From: Acinetobacter terrae
Lineage (GTDB): Bacteria; Pseudomonadota; Gammaproteobacteria; Pseudomonadales; Moraxellaceae
Reading direction: 5' to 3'
Length of the DNA stretch: 64,000 nt
Assembly: GCF_013004375.1 (NCBI RefSeq)
Contig: NZ_JABERI010000025.1
Location: 62,001 to 126,000 of the forward strand
How positions within the stretch are numbered: position 1 is the first letter of the stretch; the number at the start of each line of letters is the position of its first letter. This document shows positions 38,317-49,220 of this stretch, one piece after another. Position numbers and translations under genes: made by a program. A model generated the notes under the pieces. The model ran no database searches. It saw only the letters and a program-made list of their open reading frames with translations, and had not been told where the DNA came from.

Positions 38317-39024
38317 ATGCATATCCACCTGTTCCACAAAATCAATTCACGTTCTCAACGTATCCTCTGGTTATTAGAAGAATTAAATCTCGATTATGAA
38401 TTGGTCTTTGGTGATACCGATATCTCGACTCAAGAATTCGAACCATACCAAAACAATCATCCACCGACTAAATTTCCGACCGTACACATTTTTAATGATC
38501 ATTCCACAGATGTGATGACACTTGCTGAAACAGCTGCAATTGCCGATTACCTCAGCCATCAGTCCAACGATTTAGGCATATCCCAACTCTCTTCCTCAGA
38601 AATTCTCCACTATTATTTTTGGAAAAATTTTGCTGAAGCGACTCTTATGCCTGATTTAGCACTCAAACAGATTTTTGCTCAAATTGTAGAACGAACACCT
38701 TTTCCGGTACGCTTTATCAGCAAGTTTCTAAAATTTGGATTTGATCGTGGTTATTTAAATCAGGCGCTCAATCAACATCTATTCATGATTGATGAGCATC
38801 TTAAAACCCGCCAATATTTAGCAGGCAATCAATTTAGCATTGCCGATCTTTTATTGTGGTTTCCATTACTGGCTTGTATGCAATCCAATACAGAGTTTGA
38901 ATCTCTACCGAAGATTCAGCGTTATCTACAACACCTACAAAACAGACCCGCCTTTCAACGTGCATTAGAAAAAGGACAATGGTCTGCTGTGCAGTTTCGG
39001 TCTTATTGGTCTAAAGCGTGGTAA
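38317..39024 (+). CDS. Glutathione S-transferase family protein
   Basis: 235 residues. The N-terminal thioredoxin-like domain (1-85) has NSRSQRILWLLEELNLDYEL, with Ser residues at the active-site position, and the cis-Pro and ETAAIADYL motif that binds the gamma-glutamyl group. The C-terminal helical domain has QFSIADLLLWFPLLA, the N-capping motif. Detoxification or a specific conjugation is possible; the substrate is unknown. It is transcribed towards the convergent reductase gene. Confidence 0.85.
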   Translation: MHIHLFHKINSRSQRILWLLEELNLDYELVFGDTDISTQEFEPYQNNHPPTKFPTVHIFNDHSTDVMTLAETAAIADYLSHQSNDLGISQLSSSEILHYYFWKNFAEATLMPDLALKQIFAQIVERTPFPVRFISKFLKFGFDRGYLNQALNQHLFMIDEHLKTRQYLAGNQFSIADLLLWFPLLACMQSNTEFESLPKIQRYLQHLQNRPAFQRALEKGQWSAVQFRSYWSKAW

Positions 39025-39031
39025 TTTTCAA

Positions 39032-40276
39032 TTAAGCACTACGACGTGAATTAATCTGCCCTTTAATAATTGCAGTTATATTGCCTTTGGCATATTTAAA
39101 GAAAACTTTCAGTGGTGACAGTTTTGGATTGGGACGTTTGCCTTGCGCGATATCTTTAAACTGCGCGGCATACCAGATAATTTCCATAATCGCCATTTTA
39201 TCGACCATCGGAATACCAGTTTTAATTTTACTAACCGCATAACGCACGTCCTGCCCTGCAATCAGTCGATCAGTTAAATCCGTTTCAACCGCCAATGGAC
39301 GGGCAATCCCGATAAATTCACATGCGCCACTGTCGAGTGCCGCATTCATGCCCTCTACCGTACGGAAGCCACCTGTCACCATTAAATGACATTTGACTTG
39401 TTTACGAATCTTCTCCGCAAAATCAAGGAAATACGCTTCACGGGCAATGGTGCTGACTTTACGTTTATCTGCTTTAGCGCCTGCCATTGCAGGAGCTTCG
39501 TAAGTTCCACCTGAAATCTCGATTAAATCAATTCCAGCTTCATCTATCGCTTTAAATACTGCAACCACTTCATCTTCGGTAATTCCACCACGCTGGAAAT
39601 CAGCTGAATTCAGTTTCACTGAAATGATAAATTGAGCCGAAGTGACCGCACGTACAGCTTTATAAATTTCTAACAGGAAGCGCATGCGATTTTCAATCGA
39701 GCCACCCCATTGATCCTGACGTTTATTGGTCAAGGGCGATAAAAACTGACTGATGAGATAACCATGCGCACCATGCAGCTGTACGCCTTCAAAACCGGCT
39801 TTTTCACAGATTTGGGCAGAAGTGGCAAAACGCTGAATAATGTCGAATATCTCATCTTCACGTAATTCACGTGGCGTACCAAACGTTGTCGCAAGCATCG
39901 GACTAAAAGGGACAGCAGAAGGTGCAACGGTTTCTTTATTTAAACCTTTAGGACACTGACGACCCGGATGTGACAATTGAATCAATTGCACCATGCCATG
40001 TTGTTTACCCAGCTCTGCCCATTGCTTCAGTTGAGCCAAATCACGTTCCGATTCAATAACCACCACACCCGGTTCATTTTTGGCGCGGAAGTCCACCATT
40101 ACATTCCCGCTAATGGCACAACCCAAACCACCTTTAGCCCAGGCTTCATAGAGATTAAAATGTAACTGGCTTGGCTGCCCCGCATCATTTGCCAAGGCTT
40201 CACTCATCGCGGCTTTGATAATTCTATTTTTAAAGGGGGTATTTCGAATGATGGTTGCTTCAGCAAGATGGCTCAT
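39032..40276 (-). CDS. Old Yellow Enzyme-like NADH:flavin oxidoreductase
   Basis: 414 residues, a single FMN TIM barrel. QLSHPGRQCPKG, GFEGVQLHGAHGYLISQFLS and NKRQDQWGGSIENRMRFLLE are typical of the FadH-like branch of the family. It lacks the iron-sulfur and FAD domains of FadH, so it is a single-domain member that probably reduces activated alkenes or enals. The C-terminal 50 residues extend past the barrel. The start has a weak upstream site. It is separate from the ABC operon, about 100 bases away. Confidence 0.85.
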   Translation of the reverse strand: MSHLAEATIIRNTPFKNRIIKAAMSEALANDAGQPSQLHFNLYEAWAKGGLGCAISGNVMVDFRAKNEPGVVVIESERDLAQLKQWAELGKQHGMVQLIQLSHPGRQCPKGLNKETVAPSAVPFSPMLATTFGTPRELREDEIFDIIQRFATSAQICEKAGFEGVQLHGAHGYLISQFLSPLTNKRQDQWGGSIENRMRFLLEIYKAVRAVTSAQFIISVKLNSADFQRGGITEDEVVAVFKAIDEAGIDLIEISGGTYEAPAMAGAKADKRKVSTIAREAYFLDFAEKIRKQVKCHLMVTGGFRTVEGMNAALDSGACEFIGIARPLAVETDLTDRLIAGQDVRYAVSKIKTGIPMVDKMAIMEIIWYAAQFKDIAQGKRPNPKLSPLKVFFKYAKGNITAIIKGQINSRRSA

Positions 40277-40376
40277 ATTTCAATCCTGATTTATTTGTAT
40301 TTATTTAGCTTTAATACCCTAAACTTATTCTGCAATCCGTCAATGACTATTCTGACAATATGACGTGTCAGTAAAT

Positions 40377-41966
40377 TTAAACATACTGACTTGCCTCGAT
40401 CAATTGTCGGGTATATTCAGTTTGTGGATTTAAAAATAATTGTTCAGTGCTTTGAAATTCCATTACCTGTGCATGACGTAGCACCAAAACTTTCTGACAC
40501 AGTGCTTTTACCACTTGTAGATCATGGCTGATAAATAAATAGCTGATCTGATGTTCCTGCTGCAATCGTCTTAACAACTTCACAATCGCGCGCTGAGTAG
40601 TACGGTCTAATGCCGAGGTCGGTTCATCTAGAATAAGCAACTTAGGTCGTAATACCAGTGCGCGAGCCAAAGCTACACGCTGACGCTGCCCACCGGACAG
40701 TTCATGCGGATAACGGGTTCGAAAAGAAACCGGTAATTCGACTTTTTCCAAGGCTTCATCAATCCGCTGTGATATTTCCGCAGCAGACAATTTTTTTAAG
40801 CCTAATCCTTCGCCAATGGTTTGCTCAACATTTAATCGTGGATTTAAACTGCTAAACGGGTCTTGAAACACAATCTGAAATTCGGCACGCAATGGTCGTA
40901 ACTGTTTTTCATTACACTGGTTTAAATCTGTGCAAAGCAGCACAATTTCACCGTCACTTTTAATTAAGCGGGTAATCGCCAAAGCCAGTGAACTTTTACC
41001 TGAACCACTTTCACCGACAATGCCAATCGATTCCCCTTGTGCCAGTTGTAAATCTAGAGGTTCAACCGCAACAAAGTAGTCTTTGACTCGATTTAACAAT
41101 CCTTGCTTGATTGGAAACTTCACCGCGACATGGTGTAAAGCCAATATATTGGGACTCTCTGCAATATGAATGGCTTCACCAAAATCATGATTCAGTAAAT
41201 CTCGGGTATAGGCTTGTTTCGGGTGTTTAAAAATCTCCGCAACACTACCCTGTTCTTCCACCACGCCTTTATTCATCACAATCACCTGATCGGCATAACG
41301 ACGTACCAGATTTAAGTCATGACTGATCAGAATCATCGCCATATTTCGGCTTTGTTGTAATGATTTAAGCAGATGCAAGATTTGCGCCTGTAAAGTCACA
41401 TCCAAGGCTGTAGTTGGCTCATCAGCAATCAAAATATCCGGATCCAAGGCCAATGCCATAGCGATCATCACGCGTTGACGCTGTCCGCCGGAAAGCTCAT
41501 GCGGGTAACGGCGTAATTTATCTTCAGGCTCGCTAATCCCGACATCATTCAGCAATTCGATAATGCGTGCCTGAGTCTTTTTCTTTGACCAACCTTGCAA
41601 CAACAAAGTTTCGCCAATAATTTTCTCCACTCGATGCAAGGGATTTAAAGCCGTCATCGGTTCCTGAAAAATCATGGCAATTTTATGACCACGAATTTTT
41701 TGCAGCTGTTCAGTTTTAAGTGACAATAGATCTTGCTGCCCGAGCCAAGCCTGACCTTTTATTTTTAAGGTGCTCGGTAATAAGCCCAGTAAAGCCAGAC
41801 TACTAATCGATTTACCTGAACCACTTTCACCGACAATGGCAATGGTTTCAGCTGCATGCAGCTTAAAGTTCAGGTCATCCACCAAAACTTGTTGTTGATG
41901 CTGAATATTAAGATGTTCTACAGTTAATACCGTTTCTGGATTATTGGCGTCTTGGATCGAATGCAT
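40377..41966 (-). CDS. Peptide ABC transporter, twin ATPase subunit (YejF type)
   Basis: 529 residues with two fused ATPase domains. Each has a Walker A (GESGSGKS, twice), a signature LSGGQRQRV (twice) and a Walker B ([23 protein letters not shown]). This is the YejF/GsiA-like double-ATPase layout for oligopeptide uptake. The frame opens at 41984 with TTG, but GGGGAGG lies at the right distance from the ATG at 41966. It overlaps the 3' end of the upstream permease gene. It is the last gene of the operon. Confidence 0.9.
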   Translation of the reverse strand: MHSIQDANNPETVLTVEHLNIQHQQQVLVDDLNFKLHAAETIAIVGESGSGKSISSLALLGLLPSTLKIKGQAWLGQQDLLSLKTEQLQKIRGHKIAMIFQEPMTALNPLHRVEKIIGETLLLQGWSKKKTQARIIELLNDVGISEPEDKLRRYPHELSGGQRQRVMIAMALALDPDILIADEPTTALDVTLQAQILHLLKSLQQSRNMAMILISHDLNLVRRYADQVIVMNKGVVEEQGSVAEIFKHPKQAYTRDLLNHDFGEAIHIAESPNILALHHVAVKFPIKQGLLNRVKDYFVAVEPLDLQLAQGESIGIVGESGSGKSSLALAITRLIKSDGEIVLLCTDLNQCNEKQLRPLRAEFQIVFQDPFSSLNPRLNVEQTIGEGLGLKKLSAAEISQRIDEALEKVELPVSFRTRYPHELSGGQRQRVALARALVLRPKLLILDEPTSALDRTTQRAIVKLLRRLQQEHQISYLFISHDLQVVKALCQKVLVLRHAQVMEFQSTEQLFLNPQTEYTRQLIEASQYV

Positions 41967-42954
41967 CGCGTGTCGCCTCCCCAATATAAATCAATAAAGA
42001 TAAGACGATGGCTAGAGTAAAGAAGCCAGAGAGTGCCAACCATGGTGAATTCAGGTTGGATTTTCCTTGTAATAATAATTCACCCAAAGACGCAGCATCT
42101 GGCGGCAAACCATAACCCAAGAAATCCAATGCAGTCAGTGCGGTAATATTTGCCGTTAACATAAAAGGTAACTGCGACAAACTGGAACTCATGGCATTCG
42201 GCAAAATATGACGGTACATAATGGTTCGATCTTCCACACCCAGACTACGTGCAGCACGAACATAATCCAGATTACGTGCCTTTAAAAATTCGGCGCGAAC
42301 CAATCCCACCAAGGTGGTCCAGCCAAATAACAGCATGATGAGAAACAGCCAGTAGACATTCGGGGTAAACATGCTGACCAGAATCATCACCATGAATAAC
42401 ATAGGCAGACCACCCCACACTTCCAGGATGCGCTGCCCCAGTAAATCAATCCATCCACCATAATAGCCCTGAATCGCCCCTACTGCGATTCCAAGCAGTG
42501 CTGAAGCAATGGTCAAAGCAAAACCAAACAGTAGCGATACGCGCAAACCATAGAGTATACGAGCCAGTACATCACGCCCTTGGTCATCGGTGCCTAACCA
42601 GTTTTGGGAAGTCGGTGCAGAGGGTACCGGAACTGCCAGTTCCAGATTAGGTGTTTGGTAGGAATATTTAATCAGCGGCCAGATCGCCCAGCCTTTATCA
42701 TTGATGAGTTGCTGTACCACCGGATCTTTATAGTCGGCTTCGGTTTCAAATACCCCACCAAAAGCCGTTTCTGGATAAGACTTTAAAACCGGTACATAAA
42801 GTGAATGATCGTAGCTCACCAAAAGCGGTTTATCGTTGGCGATCAATTCAGCAGCCAGTGATAAAACAAAGATCACGGCAAAGACGATTAAGCAGCCAAA
42901 ACCGAGCTTATTTTCCTTAAAACGTTTCAAGCGTGCATACATTAATGGTGACAT
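41941..42954 (-). CDS. Peptide ABC transporter permease (YejE type)
   Basis: 337 residues. One N-terminal membrane segment is followed by a periplasmic loop (to about 110) and five or more segments with the permease EAA-like loop (AARSLGVEDRTIMYRHILPN). The length and the start LKRFKENKLGFGC fit YejE. It pairs with the YejB-type subunit to form the membrane pore. It starts in a TAATG overlap with that gene. Confidence 0.88.
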   Translation of the reverse strand: MSPLMYARLKRFKENKLGFGCLIVFAVIFVLSLAAELIANDKPLLVSYDHSLYVPVLKSYPETAFGGVFETEADYKDPVVQQLINDKGWAIWPLIKYSYQTPNLELAVPVPSAPTSQNWLGTDDQGRDVLARILYGLRVSLLFGFALTIASALLGIAVGAIQGYYGGWIDLLGQRILEVWGGLPMLFMVMILVSMFTPNVYWLFLIMLLFGWTTLVGLVRAEFLKARNLDYVRAARSLGVEDRTIMYRHILPNAMSSSLSQLPFMLTANITALTALDFLGYGLPPDAASLGELLLQGKSNLNSPWLALSGFFTLAIVLSLLIYIGEATRDAFDPRRQ

Positions 42955-44018
42955 TATTCAGCACCTCGCGAATCAAAATTAATACGCGGGTCAATCACCT
43001 GATACAACACATCACTGATTAAACGCAGAATCAAACCCAGCAAGGTAAACAGAAACAATGTCCCGAAAATCACAGGATAATCACGCTGTTGAATCGCTTC
43101 AAAACCAAGTAATCCCAGACCATCCAGATTGAAGATGATTTCAATAAACAGGTTGCCGACAAAGAAAATTCCGATCAGGGCTTCAGGTAAACCCGCAATT
43201 ACAATCAGCATCGCATTACGGAACACATGACCGTATAACACCCGTGATTCGGTTAAACCTTTAGAGCGCGCCGCCAGCACATACTGCTTGTTTAATTCTT
43301 CCATAAAGGAATATTTGGTTAAATAGGTGAGGCTAGCAAAACCACCAATCACCATCGCCAGCAAAGGCAAAGTCATATGCCAAAAATAATCTTTAATTTT
43401 CCCCAATACGCTCAGTTCACTGAAATTTTCTGAAACCAGTCCCTGTAGCGGGAACCATTGAAAATACGAACCGCCAGCAAAAAAGACAATCAGCAACACA
43501 GCAAAGACAAAAGAGGGTACGGCATAGCCAATCGCCAGTAACATCGAGGTGGATTTATCAAACAGCATGCCATGTTGACGCGCTTTTTTAATGCCTAAAG
43601 GAATAGAAACCAGATAAATCAGCAAAGTGCTCCATAATCCTAATGACAAGGACACCGGCATTTTTTCCCAGAGCAGTTGCGTGACAGGTTTATCTTTAAA
43701 AAAACTGGTGCCAAAATCAAAAGTCACATAACTTTTCAGCATCATCCAGAAGCGTTCAGGTGCGGGTTGGTCAAAACCATATTGCGCTTTGATCTTCTCG
43801 ACCATTTCTTCGCTCAAGCCTTTTGCACCCTGATAATTGTTTTTGGCCGTCGCGGTTTCACCGCCGGTCGCCCCCATGCCTTGAAAAGCTTCCGCCTGTT
43901 GAATGGCTTGCTCGACTGGACCTCCGGGTGCAATTTGAATCACCACAAAGTTAATCAATAAAATGAAAAACAGTGTCGGAATAATCAGCAGCAGTCTTTT
44001 TAGTATATATATGCCCAT
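42954..44018 (-). CDS. Peptide ABC transporter permease (YejB type)
   Basis: 354 residues. The start MGIYILKRLLLIIPTLFFIL and the motif PGGPVEQAIQQ are typical of YejB/DppB permeases. Six membrane segments and the cytoplasmic EAA loop (LAARSKGLTESRVLYGHVFRN) are present. It forms the pore with the next gene. It starts 31 bases downstream of the binding-protein gene. Confidence 0.88.
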   Translation of the reverse strand: MGIYILKRLLLIIPTLFFILLINFVVIQIAPGGPVEQAIQQAEAFQGMGATGGETATAKNNYQGAKGLSEEMVEKIKAQYGFDQPAPERFWMMLKSYVTFDFGTSFFKDKPVTQLLWEKMPVSLSLGLWSTLLIYLVSIPLGIKKARQHGMLFDKSTSMLLAIGYAVPSFVFAVLLIVFFAGGSYFQWFPLQGLVSENFSELSVLGKIKDYFWHMTLPLLAMVIGGFASLTYLTKYSFMEELNKQYVLAARSKGLTESRVLYGHVFRNAMLIVIAGLPEALIGIFFVGNLFIEIIFNLDGLGLLGFEAIQQRDYPVIFGTLFLFTLLGLILRLISDVLYQVIDPRINFDSRGAE

Positions 44019-44049
44019 CGAAACGACGTTCCTTGTGCCTTGCTATTGC

Positions 44050-45888
44050 TTATTGTTGACCTAAATAATGGGTGACTTTTTTGGCTTGCTCCGCATCACT
44101 CCACCAATAGTCAATCCCCGAAGAAAGTTTCGGTTTAACCTTGGGCTGATGATACATGTTCCAATAGGCAAACCAGTTTTCACCTTTACCATAGGTCGGA
44201 ATTTGATAATATCCGGCACGCAATAAACGATCGAGCACCTTGGTTCTGATTACCAATTGTTTACGATCAGGTGCACGGATGAGCTGCTGAATCACATTAT
44301 CAATGACAGGATTTTTGATGCCGGCATAATTATAATTCCCCGGCTGATCTGCCGATGCACTGCCCCAGAACTGCGCCTGTTCATTGCCAGGATTTAAAGA
44401 CTGCGGCATCACATTGGTGGTCATGTCAAAGTCCTTGCTACGCATACGTTCAATGTACTGCGGCACATCGACATGACGAATGGCAACATCCACCCCCAGA
44501 CGTTTCATATTGCGTATGAACGGCATCAGCGTACGTTGTAAACCATCTTGATGAATCAGGAATTCAATCCGAATCGGCTTGCCTTTGGTATCGAGCAAAC
44601 GGCCATTCTTAAAGGTATAACCTGCTTTGATGAGTAACTGACGTGCTGTCATCAGATTACTACGGTTAAAACCACTGGCATCGGAGACCGGATATTTCCA
44701 GTCCTTTAAAACACCCTGACGTTGAATCGGATTGAGTTTAGATAAATACGGTTTTAAAATCGCAAGTTCTGCACTGCTTGGAACACCTTTCGCTTCCAGT
44801 TCACTATTGGCAAAATAACTCTGTAAGCGTCGATATTGTCCATAAAATAGCGCCTTGTTTTGCCATTCAAAATCGTAGGCATAAGTGATGGCTTGGCGAA
44901 ATTTGATGTCTTGAAAAGGTGTACGGCGGGTATTAAACACAAAACTTTGTGTCGGAATGGGATTCTGATGCTTGAATCTGTATTTCACCACCACCCCTGT
45001 TTTTACTGCAGGAAAATGATATTCCGTGACCCATTTACGCGCAGTAAACTCTTCATGCAGGGTATATTGACCCGACTTAAATCCCTCAAAAGCAATGTCC
45101 AAACTGCGGTAATAAACATACTTCAAACGATCAAAGTTATAACGTCCTTTATTGACCGGTAAATCTTTGCCCCAATAATTCGGGTTACGTTTATAGCTAA
45201 TACTGCGACCGGCATCAATTCGATCAATCAGATACGGCCCTGAACCCAAAATCGGCTGCATGGTGACACGGGTGAAATCTCTGTTCTGCCAATCGTGTTT
45301 TGAATAAATCGGCATTTGCGACAAGATCAGCGGCATTTCAGCGTTATTGTCAGACTTGAAACTCATTTTTACTGCAGATCTGGACAACACTTCGGTTTTA
45401 TCCAGATCCGCCAGATACATTTGCAAACCCGGATTAGACTTGGTCTGATAAGCATCAAAACTGAATTTCACATCTTCGGCAGTCACTGCACTGCCATCAC
45501 TAAAGCGTGCTTTGGGATTTAAATGAAAAATGACATATTTGGTTTTATCCGGATCAAAGCTCACTTTTTCCGCCAGCAAGGGATACATCACTCCCGGCTC
45601 ATCCAGTGAACTCGACATCAGCGAGTCAAACAAATGTTCAACTCCATCTGTTGAACTGCCTTTGCCATTCATACTGTTCAGGTTGTCGAATGTGCCATTA
45701 CTGGCGGTACTTAAATAACCGCCTTTCGGGGCATTGACATTTGCATACGGCATGACCGGCAAGCCCGCATATTTAGGCTGGCTATGTACCGCAATATAAG
45801 GCATGGTCTGCACAGCAGCCCACAGCCCTTGCGTCAGAAGACTAAGCCCGCAGGCAAAACTCAAGCGTTTTGCTAGAGCAAATGACAT
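44050..45888 (-). CDS. Peptide ABC transporter substrate-binding protein (YejA type)
   Basis: 612 residues with a signal peptide ending near ALWA-A. The mature part begins with the YejA pattern (VHSQPKYAGLPVMPYANV, NAPKGGYL) and contains the SBP_bac_5 features DGSAVTAEDVKFSFDAY and LGSGPYLIDRI. It captures oligopeptides in the periplasm and is the first gene of the four-gene operon. In E. coli, YejABEF also imports the peptide antibiotic microcin C; whether this one does is inference. Confidence 0.9.
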   Translation of the reverse strand: MSFALAKRLSFACGLSLLTQGLWAAVQTMPYIAVHSQPKYAGLPVMPYANVNAPKGGYLSTASNGTFDNLNSMNGKGSSTDGVEHLFDSLMSSSLDEPGVMYPLLAEKVSFDPDKTKYVIFHLNPKARFSDGSAVTAEDVKFSFDAYQTKSNPGLQMYLADLDKTEVLSRSAVKMSFKSDNNAEMPLILSQMPIYSKHDWQNRDFTRVTMQPILGSGPYLIDRIDAGRSISYKRNPNYWGKDLPVNKGRYNFDRLKYVYYRSLDIAFEGFKSGQYTLHEEFTARKWVTEYHFPAVKTGVVVKYRFKHQNPIPTQSFVFNTRRTPFQDIKFRQAITYAYDFEWQNKALFYGQYRRLQSYFANSELEAKGVPSSAELAILKPYLSKLNPIQRQGVLKDWKYPVSDASGFNRSNLMTARQLLIKAGYTFKNGRLLDTKGKPIRIEFLIHQDGLQRTLMPFIRNMKRLGVDVAIRHVDVPQYIERMRSKDFDMTTNVMPQSLNPGNEQAQFWGSASADQPGNYNYAGIKNPVIDNVIQQLIRAPDRKQLVIRTKVLDRLLRAGYYQIPTYGKGENWFAYWNMYHQPKVKPKLSSGIDYWWSDAEQAKKVTHYLGQQ

Positions 45889-45917
45889 CTAAAATGACTC
45901 CCTGTCTTTGGGTATGA

Positions 45918-48900
45918 TTATAAGTTTGGCACTTTAATGACATCACCAATACGCAATTGAGTATTGGGTTGAATCGCATTCATTTCAGCGAGTTTTTCAC
46001 GATCCAAACCATAGCGATTGGCCAAGCCAATCAAGGTATCACCGCGTTTGATCTTGTACTCGATGACTGTTTTAGGCACCATGATCTGCTGACCAACACG
46101 CAAGCCTGCACGTGCATTTAGATCATTCAATGAGGCCAATTCAGCAACCGATACCCCTACCCGATTGGCAATCGCATTTAAAGACTCACCCGGTTTCACT
46201 GTATAGCTATCAGTGCTTTTAGATGAAGATTTAGTTTTTAGCGGACTTGCAACGACAGGTCGAATACTGTTGGCCCTTGCTTCAATTTCAGTCGGTAAGC
46301 CAATTTTTAGCTGCTGTCCGATACGTACAGTGCTGTTAGTACTGATTTGATTGAGATCGGCCAGATACTGAAGCTGTAAGTAATGCTGACGTGCAATCGA
46401 AGTTAAAGTTTCACCCGATTTCACCACATGCACACTTGGCTTCACACCTTTGACTGCTTTTTCAGTTTTATCCATTCCTGTTTCACGTACAGCCTGAACC
46501 GCAGGTGCAGCTTCACCGCTGAGTTTTAAACGCTGTCCTGCACGCAAGCCTGTATTACGGTTAATGCCGTTGATATTGGCAATATAATCCATACTTAAAT
46601 CATATTTAGCCGAAATAGCTGACAAGCTATCACCTGATTGCACCGTATAACTTTCAGGAACAGTTGAACCTGCAGGAATTTTAATAGTTTGGCCAATCTG
46701 TAAACTACTGGCGTTGGATAATCTATTGAGCTGGGCCAATTCAGTTAAAGAAATTTTCGACTGCGCAGCAATACTGGATAAGGTGTCACCACGTTGAATA
46801 CGATAACTTTCAGTTTTATACGCGAATTCTGCAACAGCTGTTTCTGCTTTAACAGAAGTAGCTTTTTCTTCCTGCTTAGTCTCTAACTTGCTTTCAACTT
46901 CATGTAATGGAACATTAATTTTTTGCCCCACCATTAAGCTACTTCCCGAAGTTAAACCTGCGGTTAAATCAGCCAACTCTTGATTAGACAAGGCATAACG
47001 GTCTGCAATCAGTTTTAAATATTCACCACGTTTGACCACATAGGGCTTGGTTTTCACTTTAACAGCGGATGTTGCGTTATTCGTCTTGATATCAGCAGTA
47101 TGGGAATTGCTTTGAGCGGTTTCCTTTAACGATAATTTTTGCCCCACACGCAAACCGCTGCTGACTGATAAATTATTGTAATCTGCAAGTTGTTTAACTG
47201 ATAAACCAAACTGGCTAGCCACCCCAGTCAAACTGTCATTGGCTTGAACCACATAAGTTTCAGGTTGTGTTTTTGCCTTAGCAGTTGCAGATATTTCTGT
47301 GCTTTGCGGTTTCGCATCGTATAGATAAATACTGGTTCCCACGTACAGCGGTGAGCTTGGATCGATCTGATTCCACTTCGCCACATCACGCCAGTTCAAG
47401 CCATTTTTCATCGCAATAACGGCTAAGGTATCTCCAGGAAGTACGGTATAGGTACTGCGTTTTCCTTTCGGTGGTGTAACCACAACTTCTGAATCCGTCT
47501 TAACGTAGTTTTTGCCTTGGTTACGTTTTGCTTCGTCAGAATCAGCTTTGGTATTTTCTGCTACCCCTTTTGGATAAGAGAAACCTTTGGTCAACTCCTT
47601 GCCTTGTTGTTCTGCCACAGACTGACTGGTTTGAATCGCAGTGAGTTTAATTTTACCGTCAAATGGATCGGTAATTTCTGTGCCTTGCGGTGCAAGGGCT
47701 TTAAGTTCTGCAACCACTATCTCTTGTTCAGCTTTGCTGGCTACAGGTTGTAGCACTTGCTCAACTGTTTTATTTGCGCCTTCAGCTTTTACTGCAGCCA
47801 AAATTTGTTCACGTTCAGCCGAAGATAATGGTGGCTCAACAGTCACAGGTTTAACATTGGCAACTGGAGTAACCGCAACTGGAATACGTGGTGCACTTGG
47901 GATATCGCTATTCGATGCAAATGATGCCAACGCTGCCGAACCTTGAGGCGTAGATATACGCCGCGTATTTGAGGCTTGTGTTGTGGTCACAGGATTGGCA
48001 GGTTTAACTGTTGCCGTTGCAGCAAGCTGAGTCGTTTTAGTCGTTGTTGTGGTTAATACGGGTGGTGCTTTTTTTACCGGATTAATCACTTGAGTATTTA
48101 ATTCAGGCGGATTAGATCTTTCTGGTGTGAAGGGTTGTGCAGTGCTGGCCCATAAACCACCTGAACTCGGTGATAGCTTTTTAAGTCGGGCATCAATAGA
48201 AGGACTTAAATCCGCAGGAATAATAATCTTCATTGGGCTTTGACTATCCACCCAATCCCCGCGATGTCCTGGATTTAACTGATATAGTTCGGCACGGCTT
48301 AAGCCTGCAATAGAGGCAACTTCATTTAAATTCACTGTGCCTACAGACACTTCTCTAAAGTGTGGGCGATTGGCAATTGGAGGTAAAGACACCCCGTATG
48401 CCCCCGGATTTTTAATAATTTGTGCAACCGCTAAGAAACGTGGAACATAGTTCATGGTTTCTTGTGGCAGTTTTAGTGACCAGTAATCCGTCGGCAAACC
48501 TGCTGCTTTATTGCGGTTAATCGCTTGCTGGATACGTCCCGGGCCTGCATTGTATGCTGCCAAAGCCAGTTCCCATGAACCAAACTGATTGTACAATCCA
48601 CCTAAAAACTCATACGCTGCACGTGTCGATTCAACCACATCACGGCGACCATCGTATAAACTGGTTTGTTTCAAACCATAAATACGTCCGGTACTTGGAA
48701 TGAATTGCCACATGCCTGCTGCTGCCGCACTACTGGTCGCTGCAGGGTCATAGGAACTTTCAATAATGGGCAATAAAGCCAGTTCAGTCGGCAAGCCACG
48801 ACGCTCTGCTTCTTTTACCGTGTGATAAAGATAACGTGAAGCTCGTGCACTCAAACGGTCTAAATACGGTTGACGTGAAATAAACCAGCCACGCTGTGCT

Positions 48901-49220
48901 TCAATACGAGAGTCCCAATGGGTTTGATCCATTTTAAAACCAACGGTCATGCGTTTCCAAACGTCGCCGTGTTTTAAAATGAGCAGACGATCACCTTCTA
49001 CCGCACGCATATCTGTTGCAGAGAGTAGATCTTCTAAAGAGTCCAGGCTGTTGGCATCCAGATATGCAGAACCCACCAGTTTCGATTTTGATCCATGCGT
49101 TGCACTTTGGCTTGAGGAACAACCCGTCAGACCTAGCGCAGCTAAAGCTGAACCCAATACTGTTATTTTAAAAAAATTGGGTAATAAAGGCTGCCACAAA
49201 ATCGCGGTTGGTTTATACAT
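45918..49220 (-). CDS. mltD: Membrane-bound lytic transglycosylase D with eight LysM domains
   Basis: About 1100 residues. A lipoprotein signal ends in LGLTGC with the lipid Cys at 34. The SLT domain has the catalytic Glu154 in LLPIIESSYDP, then AAAAGMWQFIPSTGR and ELALAAYNAGPGRIQQA. A degenerate LysM-like segment (HFREVSVGTVNLNEVASIAG) follows, then a Pro/Thr/Ser-rich spacer (about 390-570) and eight LysM repeats to the C-terminus. E. coli MltD has two LysM in about 450 residues, so this is far longer. The ATG at 49220 is chosen over the open frame to 49292 because it starts the lipoprotein signal. It cleaves glycan strands at the outer membrane. Confidence 0.9.
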   Translation of the reverse strand: MYKPTAILWQPLLPNFFKITVLGSALAALGLTGCSSSQSATHGSKSKLVGSAYLDANSLDSLEDLLSATDMRAVEGDRLLILKHGDVWKRMTVGFKMDQTHWDSRIEAQRGWFISRQPYLDRLSARASRYLYHTVKEAERRGLPTELALLPIIESSYDPAATSSAAAAGMWQFIPSTGRIYGLKQTSLYDGRRDVVESTRAAYEFLGGLYNQFGSWELALAAYNAGPGRIQQAINRNKAAGLPTDYWSLKLPQETMNYVPRFLAVAQIIKNPGAYGVSLPPIANRPHFREVSVGTVNLNEVASIAGLSRAELYQLNPGHRGDWVDSQSPMKIIIPADLSPSIDARLKKLSPSSGGLWASTAQPFTPERSNPPELNTQVINPVKKAPPVLTTTTTKTTQLAATATVKPANPVTTTQASNTRRISTPQGSAALASFASNSDIPSAPRIPVAVTPVANVKPVTVEPPLSSAEREQILAAVKAEGANKTVEQVLQPVASKAEQEIVVAELKALAPQGTEITDPFDGKIKLTAIQTSQSVAEQQGKELTKGFSYPKGVAENTKADSDEAKRNQGKNYVKTDSEVVVTPPKGKRSTYTVLPGDTLAVIAMKNGLNWRDVAKWNQIDPSSPLYVGTSIYLYDAKPQSTEISATAKAKTQPETYVVQANDSLTGVASQFGLSVKQLADYNNLSVSSGLRVGQKLSLKETAQSNSHTADIKTNNATSAVKVKTKPYVVKRGEYLKLIADRYALSNQELADLTAGLTSGSSLMVGQKINVPLHEVESKLETKQEEKATSVKAETAVAEFAYKTESYRIQRGDTLSSIAAQSKISLTELAQLNRLSNASSLQIGQTIKIPAGSTVPESYTVQSGDSLSAISAKYDLSMDYIANINGINRNTGLRAGQRLKLSGEAAPAVQAVRETGMDKTEKAVKGVKPSVHVVKSGETLTSIARQHYLQLQYLADLNQISTNSTVRIGQQLKIGLPTEIEARANSIRPVVASPLKTKSSSKSTDSYTVKPGESLNAIANRVGVSVAELASLNDLNARAGLRVGQQIMVPKTVIEYKIKRGDTLIGLANRYGLDREKLAEMNAIQPNTQLRIGDVIKVPNL

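Noticed and set aside
45918..47450. The regularly spaced repeats in mltD as a DNA repeat array such as CRISPR.
   Set aside because: The repeats are diverged LysM protein motifs in one reading frame, not identical DNA repeats with spacers.
47517..47946. Open frames on the plus strand inside mltD.
   Set aside because: They are antisense to a well-supported gene and follow from its biased composition in the linker.
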